Under the pieces are notes generated by a model, which was not told the origin of the DNA, ran no database searches, and saw only the letters and a list, made by a program, of their open reading frames with translations. The position numbers and the translations under genes are program-made. A DNA stretch of 38,145 nt from a virus: IMG/VR virus record IMGVR_UViG_3300047496_000317, positions 1-38,145 of that record; one strand, given 5' to 3'. This document shows positions 31,700-38,145 of the stretch, in pieces (within the stretch, counting starts at the first letter, position 1; each line of letters begins with the position of its first letter).

Positions 31700-32128
31700 A
31701 TGCTAGGAAAGCTGAAGCAGAAATTACAACCCGCTCGCTCTCATATTGAAGTTGAGGGCGGCGGATTAGTAGCAGATATCGATGCGCTCATCGAAAAACC
31801 TGCTTATGTAAAGCTTCACGGTAATATCCATATGATTCGCCCGATGCTCGTTCAAGAATTTTGGGCAGTAGCCAATGCGCTTGCTGAGATTCAAAAACTT
31901 CCCTCGAGAGAGAAGATAGCGCTCGATGAGATGATCGATAAATATTATGCCGTAATTAAGGCGGTCTGCCATACGATCACGCGCGAGGATATTGTCAAAT
32001 GCACTCAGGCTCAAATCGGAGCGCTTCTTCAGCGAGTATATGATCACGTAAACGGCGTGGTTTACGACGAAGAAAAAAAAAAGACATTAATGAAGATGAC
32101 TCCGCTCCATCCGACGTTGAGCCAGTAA
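31700..32128 (+). CDS. Tail assembly chaperone, short form (gpG-like)
   Basis: A 142-residue product from ATG 31700, with GAGG just before it. The frame extends upstream to 31670 but lacks a better start. The region KPAYVKLHGNIHMIRPML is followed by a helical body. The A-run at 32073-32082 near its 3' end allows a -1 shift to a longer product. The short form should wrap the tape measure protein during tube assembly. Confidence 0.78.
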   Translation: MLGKLKQKLQPARSHIEVEGGGLVADIDALIEKPAYVKLHGNIHMIRPMLVQEFWAVANALAEIQKLPSREKIALDEMIDKYYAVIKAVCHTITREDIVKCTQAQIGALLQRVYDHVNGVVYDEEKKKTLMKMTPLHPTLSQ

Positions 32129-32448
32129 ATGTTTGCGCACTTATAGCTGAAGCGATCCCTTTACTTCTCTGTGATCCAGAGAAAATACTATTAATGCGCG
32201 CGCGATTATTCCTTCGAGTCTTAAAGCATGCTCGTGAACATAAACGCAGAGAAGATAATCTCTATATGGCCAGACTTTGCGACGTCATGGTCATCGCCGT
32301 TAATCTCGATAATCATAAGCCTATAAAAGAACAGTTTCTAAATAGTGCTTTCCCGAGACCTAAGAAGGTTATGGCCTTGGATGATCCTAATTCGGCAAAA
32401 ATTCTCCAGGCGGCGTTTGATTCGATAAATCATCTGGTGGTGCAATAA
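31700..32448 (+). CDS. Tail assembly chaperone, -1 frameshift product (gpGT-like)
   Basis: At 32077-32083 the heptamer A AAA AAG lies in the reading phase needed for tandem slippage. After a -1 shift the frame reads from 32083 (GAC) without interruption to the stop at 32446-32448, adding 121 residues to 128 for a total of 249. The added part begins DINEDDSAPSDVEP and is helical. It has no ribosome binding site of its own. This is the arrangement of lambda G/GT and most siphophages. The tape measure starts in the stop (TAATG). Confidence 0.83.
32073..32083 (+). promoter_or_regulatory. Slippery site for programmed -1 frameshifting
   Basis: A run of ten A followed by G. It contains A AAA AAG (32077-32083) in phase with the chaperone frame, the same heptamer as in bacterial dnaX. 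Confidence 0.82.
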
Positions 32449-34469
32449 TGCCCGATAGTACCGAAATATTTGGGTTAGATCTCGACGTCGATAAATTTGT
32501 TGATGGTGCAAAAACGGCCAAAGATGCTCTCCTTGAAGTGACGGACGCCGATAATTTTTCTGAAATGCTCGGCGCTATGGGAGAGGCGGCGATTGCCCTC
32601 GGAGTTATTACCGTGGCGGCGACGGCTCTCAAGGTTGCCTTCGATGCTACGCTAGATACAGAGCGTATCGAAAAGATTAATACTCTGTTTGAGACACTAG
32701 CAAAGAACGTTGGCTTGTCTGCCACGGCTTTGCGCGAGGACCTGACTAAGGCCGCCGGAGGATTCGCCACCGAGGTCGAAGTACTCAATGCTGCCAATCA
32801 GGCAATGATTAATATGAATGGGAATACGGCGCGTATTCCAGAGCTGATGAGCCTTGCCCAGAAGATGGCGATTCAGTTCGGCGGCGACATGATCGAGAAG
32901 TTTAATGGTCTCGCTTTCGCCGTCGAAACGGGCAACCTTCGTATGCTCAAGCATAATGGCATTATTATTGACGCCAATAAGGTGTTGAAGGAGTTCGCGG
33001 CTGAGCATGGTGCCGTCGCAAGTGAGCTGACAGTTGAGGGCCGCCAAGCCGCAATTCTCGATGCTGTTCTCGAGCAAGGAAATCAAAAGTATAAAGATGG
33101 CGCGGTTAATACAGATACGCTCACGGCGGCGTGGAAACGATTCAAAGTAGAAATATCTGAAATAGGCGAGCTATTCGAACGAGCAGTATCTAAAATTGTC
33201 GGCCCTACGCTCAAGAATTTCATGCAAGATCTCGCGGCGGCAGCTCACAACGTCAAGCTGGCATTAGTTTCGTCGCTCGGTGATGGTGCGGCTCAGGCTT
33301 CGGCGAAACTAGAGATACTCAAGCGTGAGTTAAAAGAAAATCAAGCCGCGATGGATGATCTATCGGCTAGAAAAAAATCTGGTTTTACTGGCTTCGCCTC
33401 TCCCGCTGAAGTTGATAAGGATCTGGCTTATCTGAAGACGAAGCAGACTCAGTTGCTCGCCGAATCAGAAGCGATGAAAAAGAAACTAGCCGAGGCGAGT
33501 AATACCGAGGGTGGCTCATCTAAATCGGATGATGAAAAGGAACTTATTAACGAGGAGGCTAAGGCCGCTCGGATTGAAAAGATTAACGAAGGACTTCGTG
33601 ACGACATCATCAAGACGAAAGAGGATATAAATAAAGAAGATATTAAGCTCGCCGATAATCAAAGAGATCTAGAACAGGCCCAATATGATCGTCGTGTTCT
33701 AGAGGAAGCCAAGATTAATAAGGATATTCAGAAAGCGAAGTCAGACGCTGCGTCGGGCGATGTTCGCGCTCAAGAGATTGCCAATAACGAGATATTGTTA
33801 CTTGAGGCGCAAAAATCTCAAAAAATTATATCATTGGCTCAACAAGAGGCCAAAGAGCGCCAGGATTTGGCTGATCGCAGCAAGAAGGACGCTGACACAT
33901 TTGCCGAGGGATGGAAGCAGGCGGCTCAGAAAGCAGAAAAAGCATCAAAAGATTTTGCTACGGTTGGCACTACGACCTTCAATGCTGTTACGAGTAATGC
34001 ATCGAAAGCATTTCAGATGTTGGGCCAAGGCATAGCGGATGGTTCGGCAAGCGCTTCCGATATCATGAAGATGTTCTTTATCGGTGCGATTGCCGATATT
34101 GCTCAAGCATATGGGCAAACACTTCTTGCTGCCGGCATTGGTAGTGGGAATCCGGTTGCTATTGCCGAAGGTGGCGCGCTCATTTCCTTATCAGCAATAT
34201 TGCGCGCAGTAGCCGGAGGCGCAGGATCTAGTCTAGGTGGATCCGGTGGTGGTGGTGGCGGTGCTGGAGCTCCAGATTCGGGATACGGAGCAGCAGGATA
34301 TCTTGCCAATAATAATTCTGCCCCAGTGGCAAATGCCCAGAAGAGTGTGACAATTCAGATACAGGGTAATTATTTTGATACAGCAGAATCTGCACAGCGA
34401 TTGATGCAGATCGTTCGCCAATCTGCCGATGCTACCGATTTCAAATATCTGTTGATCGGGGGGCAATAA
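32448..34469 (+). CDS. Tape measure protein
   Basis: A 673-residue product whose length sets tail length. Hydrophobic helices lie near residues 42-68 and 530-600. A long coiled-coil region runs from about 280 to 500 (many Glu, Lys, Ala and Gln, such as LKRELKENQAAMDDLSARK). The C-terminus has a glycine run and then polar residues. It follows the chaperone pair. At the usual 1.5 angstrom per residue the tail would be about 100 nm. Confidence 0.87.
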   Translation: MPDSTEIFGLDLDVDKFVDGAKTAKDALLEVTDADNFSEMLGAMGEAAIALGVITVAATALKVAFDATLDTERIEKINTLFETLAKNVGLSATALREDLTKAAGGFATEVEVLNAANQAMINMNGNTARIPELMSLAQKMAIQFGGDMIEKFNGLAFAVETGNLRMLKHNGIIIDANKVLKEFAAEHGAVASELTVEGRQAAILDAVLEQGNQKYKDGAVNTDTLTAAWKRFKVEISEIGELFERAVSKIVGPTLKNFMQDLAAAAHNVKLALVSSLGDGAAQASAKLEILKRELKENQAAMDDLSARKKSGFTGFASPAEVDKDLAYLKTKQTQLLAESEAMKKKLAEASNTEGGSSKSDDEKELINEEAKAARIEKINEGLRDDIIKTKEDINKEDIKLADNQRDLEQAQYDRRVLEEAKINKDIQKAKSDAASGDVRAQEIANNEILLLEAQKSQKIISLAQQEAKERQDLADRSKKDADTFAEGWKQAAQKAEKASKDFATVGTTTFNAVTSNASKAFQMLGQGIADGSASASDIMKMFFIGAIADIAQAYGQTLLAAGIGSGNPVAIAEGGALISLSAILRAVAGGAGSSLGGSGGGGGGAGAPDSGYGAAGYLANNNSAPVANAQKSVTIQIQGNYFDTAESAQRLMQIVRQSADATDFKYLLIGGQ

Positions 34470-35251
34470 TGGCACTCACTTATGGAACATCGTCGCTTTT
34501 CCTTTATGGCTATACGATTGGCTCATCGAATAATGCCATAGACTTTCAGAAGGTTATTTCGGGGACCATCCTCACGGCAATTGTTCCACCCGGAACATAT
34601 TCTTTGACTGATCTTTTGACGGCCATCGCGACGGCGCTCAATACGACAGACGGCGTAAATACGTATACTGTTACTGCCACCAGGACTCAATCTAGCGGAA
34701 CTCAAAATCGGGTAACGATAGCTACCTCTGGATCATTTTTATCTATTTTATTTGGTAGTGGTCCGAATATCGCGACATCTGTTGCCGGTACTATAGGATT
34801 CATTGCGTCGAACCAGACTGGAGCTCTCACCTATACTGGAACGAATACGACGGGCACGGCATTGATTCCCACTTTCACGGGCTATAATTATCTATCCCCA
34901 ACTTTCAAACAGAAATTATTTGGTACTGAAAATATATCTTCATCGGGCAAGAAAGAATCCATATCATTTCCTGCTGCTAATAATGCGGCCATGCAATTCT
35001 TTCAAGTGCAGTTTAAATATGAGCCTGGAGCAAAAATTATAGCATCATGGCAGCCGCTTTTGCTTTGGATGATTCAACAGAGATCATTTGATTTCACTCC
35101 AGACACAACTTCACCGTCGACCTTTTATAATTGTTCATTGGAAACTTCGTCGAAGGACCCAAAGGGTATGGAATATGAAGTGAAGGAAATGCTTCCGGAC
35201 TTTCCAGGGTTATATGACATTGGTTTACTAGTGATGAGGGTAAATATTTAA
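34469..35251 (+). CDS. Putative distal tail protein
   Basis: A 260-residue product. GGGGGG lies before the ATG, which overlaps the tape measure stop. Beta-rich N-terminal half (YSLTDLLTAIATALNTT, then VTATRTQSSG) and a C-terminal half with FFQVQFKYEPGAK and SFDFTPDTTS. The gene directly after the tape measure normally encodes the distal tail protein; no motif confirms this. Confidence 0.62.
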   Translation: MALTYGTSSLFLYGYTIGSSNNAIDFQKVISGTILTAIVPPGTYSLTDLLTAIATALNTTDGVNTYTVTATRTQSSGTQNRVTIATSGSFLSILFGSGPNIATSVAGTIGFIASNQTGALTYTGTNTTGTALIPTFTGYNYLSPTFKQKLFGTENISSSGKKESISFPAANNAAMQFFQVQFKYEPGAKIIASWQPLLLWMIQQRSFDFTPDTTSPSTFYNCSLETSSKDPKGMEYEVKEMLPDFPGLYDIGLLVMRVNI

Positions 35252-35252
35252 T

Positions 35253-36347
35253 ATGGGTGTATTGAACGGGCAACCAGTAGATCAGACTTATACAAATCAG
35301 GCGTTCATGGATAAGAATGCCGACACCTTCACGATCGGTAAGGTAAGCCTTCAGGCGCCAACGGCGATATCGGGCCCAACTATTCTAGATGTGCAGGCGA
35401 CGATAAACTCATTTGTAAGCGGCGCGAGTGGAGTTTTCACGCTGCAAGTATCGGGTCATCCTGTTCTCACGGGCGGCGTGACTCTTGCTCCGAGCGGTGC
35501 AGCTGTTCTGGGTCAAGTCGGAAGCACGATTCTAATATATGCTCCTCCCAGTGGAGCGGCTGTTAATTCTATTTCGGCATCTGGCTCGACTGCATTAACG
35601 GGAGTAACAACACTGTCTCCTTCCGGGATTATTCAAATGATTCAGACGGGGCAGAATATTCAGGTTTATGCGCCTGCGCCGACAGCAACTGTTACGAGCG
35701 TTGGGTTCACTGGACCTGGAGGAATCTTTTCGGTATCTGGGCAACCAGTCGTCGGAGCAGGGACTATTGTCCAGTCGGCCAGCGGAACTAGTGGAGGGAT
35801 TCCGTATTTCAGTTCCTCAACGATATTATCGAGTAGTACTGCTTTAGCCGCTAATCAATTAATTCTTGGTGGTGGTGTCGGTGTTTCTCCGGCGACACTT
35901 CCAGCCGGATCTCAATATCAAGTTCTGGCGATGGGCGCCTCGATTCCTGCTTATGGCGCAGTTCATCTTGATCAGACGGCGGCGGTTACGGGAGTATTAC
36001 CAACGGGCAATGTGAGCACTGGTCGAACAATCAATGCTCAAACTGGTACGACTTATACTTTCGTTTTGGCCGATGGTAGTGCTGCTGGTGGAAATCCACT
36101 GGTAACGGCTAGTAATGCCAGTGCTCAAACCTATACCGTGCCTACCAATGCCTCGGTAGCTTTTCCAGTGGGAACACAGATTGATTTACTGCAATTAGGT
36201 GCCGGAAAGGTGACCTTAGCCGCAGCTGGCGGCGTGACAATTACCTCGCAAAGTTCAAACCTCTCCATTGCCGCGCAATACGTTGCCGTGAGTCTTATCA
36301 AAACCGCTACTAATACGTGGACACTTATAGGAAATCTAATTGCATAA
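35253..36347 (+). CDS. Tail fibre or tip protein with beta repeats
   Basis: A 364-residue product of low-complexity beta type: Gly, Ser, Thr, Ala and Val make up most of it. Related segments ALTGVTTLSPSGIIQ and LTGGVTLAPSGAAVL repeat. The C-terminal 90 residues (TYTFVLADGSAAGGNPLVTA to WTLIGNLIA) resemble a domain common to fibre tips. Its stop overlaps the next ATG. It is probably host-binding. Confidence 0.68.
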   Translation: MGVLNGQPVDQTYTNQAFMDKNADTFTIGKVSLQAPTAISGPTILDVQATINSFVSGASGVFTLQVSGHPVLTGGVTLAPSGAAVLGQVGSTILIYAPPSGAAVNSISASGSTALTGVTTLSPSGIIQMIQTGQNIQVYAPAPTATVTSVGFTGPGGIFSVSGQPVVGAGTIVQSASGTSGGIPYFSSSTILSSSTALAANQLILGGGVGVSPATLPAGSQYQVLAMGASIPAYGAVHLDQTAAVTGVLPTGNVSTGRTINAQTGTTYTFVLADGSAAGGNPLVTASNASAQTYTVPTNASVAFPVGTQIDLLQLGAGKVTLAAAGGVTITSQSSNLSIAAQYVAVSLIKTATNTWTLIGNLIA

Positions 36348-37306
36348 TGTTTACACCAGGAATCATATGTTATTCAACGGCCGCTGCGGTCTGGGTATTC
36401 CAGGGTAGTACTTATGGTTATTACATGGGCAGCACTGGCACGCTTGCTGCTGGCGGTATAATAGACCGTCTGCAATTCTCTGGTCCTACTAGGACTACGA
36501 TTAGCGCCACACTCCCAACGTCGATTAAATATTCCGTGGCGGGTAAATCTAATATCAGAGGCTATTGCATGGGCGGAGCGATTCAGCCCAATGCTGCGCA
36601 AAATATTCTACAATATTTAATATTCTCGGGTGAGACCACTGGAACTGTTTCGGCTACTCTAGGCACAACTAATTTTGCTGCTCCCGGTGTTTCTCAATCC
36701 ACGGCGGCATATAGTATGGGAGGAGTCCAGAATCTCACTGGCAGTGGTAATGCTCAAATCCAAAAGTTAACATTTTCTGGCGAAGGCGTTTCTACTATCG
36801 GCGCCGTCATATCTATTGGGCGCGGGAATATTGATAATGGCGTGAGTGCACCGCTTAAGGGCTATGAAATGGGTGGCATTGTTTACGGCGGGACCGACAC
36901 CCTATATTCAACGATAGATGCTCTGGTTTTTTCCAGTGAAATGTGCGGTTCTATTAGTGCCACGATCACTACCTCTAGTGGTGCGGGATCATGCAGCGCT
37001 AGTTTGACTAAAGGTTATATGTTTGGCGGTGAGACGAATGGTACTACCGGCAACGGTTCTACTATTATTAATGCTTTAACTATTTCCGGAGAGATGACGG
37101 CCGTTCTGGCGGCAGTAATTACAAATGCGGTTAACAGGAACGCATGTACGGTATCGACGACAAACGTATGGGTAGCGGGTGGGGTGAATGTATCTGGGAC
37201 TTTTTTTTCTACTATTGATAGTTTTGTGTTTTCTGGAGAGACGATATCGAGTGGAGCATCGTCTCTCTCGGGAATTAGAGCGGGAATGACGGGCACGCAA
37301 ATATGA
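36347..37306 (+). CDS. Six-bladed Kelch-like repeat protein, tail-associated
   Basis: A 319-residue product from ATG 36347 (TAATG overlap). Six repeats of about 50 residues carry GY(Y/C/S/E/M/V)MGG-type glycine pairs followed by (I/L)xxLxFSGE: GYYMGS, GYCMGG, AYSMGG, GYEMGG, GYMFGG and VWVAGG. This predicts a six-bladed beta-propeller, a common carbohydrate- or protein-binding fold. In a tail operon it is probably the receptor-binding protein. Confidence 0.7.
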   Translation: MFTPGIICYSTAAAVWVFQGSTYGYYMGSTGTLAAGGIIDRLQFSGPTRTTISATLPTSIKYSVAGKSNIRGYCMGGAIQPNAAQNILQYLIFSGETTGTVSATLGTTNFAAPGVSQSTAAYSMGGVQNLTGSGNAQIQKLTFSGEGVSTIGAVISIGRGNIDNGVSAPLKGYEMGGIVYGGTDTLYSTIDALVFSSEMCGSISATITTSSGAGSCSASLTKGYMFGGETNGTTGNGSTIINALTISGEMTAVLAAVITNAVNRNACTVSTTNVWVAGGVNVSGTFFSTIDSFVFSGETISSGASSLSGIRAGMTGTQI

Positions 37307-37929
37307 ATAAATTAATTATAGGTAAAGATGCGCTAGCCGAAATAGAACAGGCGATGTTTAATGTGCCGTTCGGCAATTCGTCTTTTCAAAATAATTATTT
37401 AATAAATAGCTTTGAAACCGGTTCGCGGAAATACCGTCATATATTATTGCAGATGCAGCAGAAATTGAAAGCATTAAAAGACGCTGAGTTTTCCCATAAA
37501 CGAAATCAGGTTAAGATTCTAGAATTAGAATTCAAAATCGCTAAAGCCAAGGGGTTTACAAAGACGCTACTCGAGATAGACTTAGAGGAGAAAAAGTGGG
37601 GCATCGATTTCTCTAAAAAGCTTATTGAGGATGCGATTATTGAACTCAATGATTTCTATAAAGCCTTCTCACAGCTTCACAAATATACCCGAGAGGAATT
37701 TGAGGCTGAAGAAAAGGAATACTGGTCTAAGCGCCTGACCAAGGAAGCGCAGTTGTCGATTTCCGCCACAGGCAGGATAGATGTGGGAACGCAATCGACT
37801 CTCTTGCAAATTGGAATAGATCCCATATCAGCACAACAAGAATTATCTGTGGTAAACATCGATGCTATCAACAAGATTAAAGAAGAAATGTTAAGATTGT
37901 CGAAACTTAACGAGGTTAATAAATTATGA
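37303..37929 (+). CDS. Hypothetical coiled-coil protein
   Basis: A 208-residue product, with ATGA overlaps at both ends. Residues 40-145 are nearly all helix with heptad-like spacing (RKYRHILLQMQQKLKALKDA and following). No family is recognised. The position suggests a tail accessory or assembly chaperone. Confidence 0.65.
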   Translation: MNKLIIGKDALAEIEQAMFNVPFGNSSFQNNYLINSFETGSRKYRHILLQMQQKLKALKDAEFSHKRNQVKILELEFKIAKAKGFTKTLLEIDLEEKKWGIDFSKKLIEDAIIELNDFYKAFSQLHKYTREEFEAEEKEYWSKRLTKEAQLSISATGRIDVGTQSTLLQIGIDPISAQQELSVVNIDAINKIKEEMLRLSKLNEVNKL

Positions 37930-38145
37930 AGGCTCATCACATAGGATTAATCGGAATGCTTACTCTGGCGCCCGGCTACTATGCTACGAAGCAGGCAATA
38001 GATTTTTTTTATACTCGACGCGAGGCCTATGAAGAGCTAGCGCGCATTCATGAGAGCGAGCAACAGATGCACGTCGAATCGCGCGAAAACGCCAAGGCGC
38101 TGCTCGAGTGGATGCAATCAGTGGATGTCCGAATTATGGCCGTAG
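37926..38145 (+). CDS. Small membrane-anchored protein, N-terminal part (continues at 1)
   Basis: Starts with an ATGA overlap at 37926 and stays open to the end of the window. Across the join at 38018/1 it continues to the stop at 222, for 104 residues. The first 30 residues (MKAHHIGLIGMLTLAPGYYA and following) contain a short hydrophobic span. See the part listed at 1-222 for the C-terminal half and possible role. Confidence 0.75.
   Translation, partial: MKAHHIGLIGMLTLAPGYYATKQAIDFFYTRREAYEELARIHESEQQMHVESRENAKALLEWMQSVDVRIMAV
38019..38145. repeat. Terminal direct repeat, right copy
   Basis: Identical to 1-127. The unique genome is 38,018 bp if this copy is removed. Confidence 0.93.

Noticed and set aside
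32194-32448. Separate 84-residue gene
   Set aside because: The ATG at 32194 has no ribosome binding site and the frame is open far upstream to the slippery run. A frameshift product explains it better.
1-38145. tRNA or rRNA genes
   Set aside because: I saw no cloverleaf-like segment with a T-arm consensus in the gaps, and the genes leave little room. A dedicated tRNA search could still find a divergent one.

Overview
This window is a complete, circularly assembled genome of an uncultured tailed phage. Bases 1-127 are repeated exactly at 38019-38145, and one reading frame runs through the join, so the unique length is 38,018 bp. The gene set is that of a siphovirus: small and large terminase, MuF-type head protein, portal, fused prohead protease/scaffold, HK97-like capsid protein, connector genes, tail tube, a frameshifted pair of tail assembly chaperones, a 673-residue tape measure and several fibre-like proteins. 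I see no tail sheath, integrase, DNA polymerase, primase or replicative helicase. The host is probably Gram-negative (LpxA-like protein, lipoprotein with a lipobox, lysozyme-type endolysin), but no genus can be named.

Layout. 6520 down to 4358 (minus): membrane protein, ERF annealing protein, a 57-residue gene, an XRE regulator, the endolysin and a small gene. 6638-10884 (plus): GT-B glycosyltransferase, LpxA-like acyltransferase, metallo-beta-lactamase-fold hydrolase, GT-A-like glycosyltransferase, VRR-NUC nuclease and a zinc protein. 11983 down to 10808 (minus): RNase H and two small genes. 11984-12632: the largest non-coding stretch, rich in inverted repeats. 12633-16881 (plus): small virion-like proteins, a fibre with a Sec signal peptide, a ParB-like protein and a glycosyltransferase resembling the TET/JBP-associated (TAGT) family. 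17376 down to 16865 (minus): two small genes. 17505 to 38018, then 1 to 4372 (plus): terminase, small accessory genes including two extreme low-complexity genes, and the head and tail genes through to the tail hub and a final glycine-rich protein.

How the genes work together. ERF, VRR-NUC and RNase H suggest recombination-linked replication that relies on host polymerases. The enzyme cassette at 6638-10263 and the ParB/TAGT pair at 15258-16881 look like two modification modules, acting on a surface glycan and/or on DNA; no base hydroxylase is present to supply the usual TAGT substrate. The capsid protein and the protease share an EAEQSSG motif that may be the maturation cleavage site. Start and stop codons of neighbouring genes overlap at many junctions (ATGA or TAATG), which supports the start choices and shows tight translational coupling.
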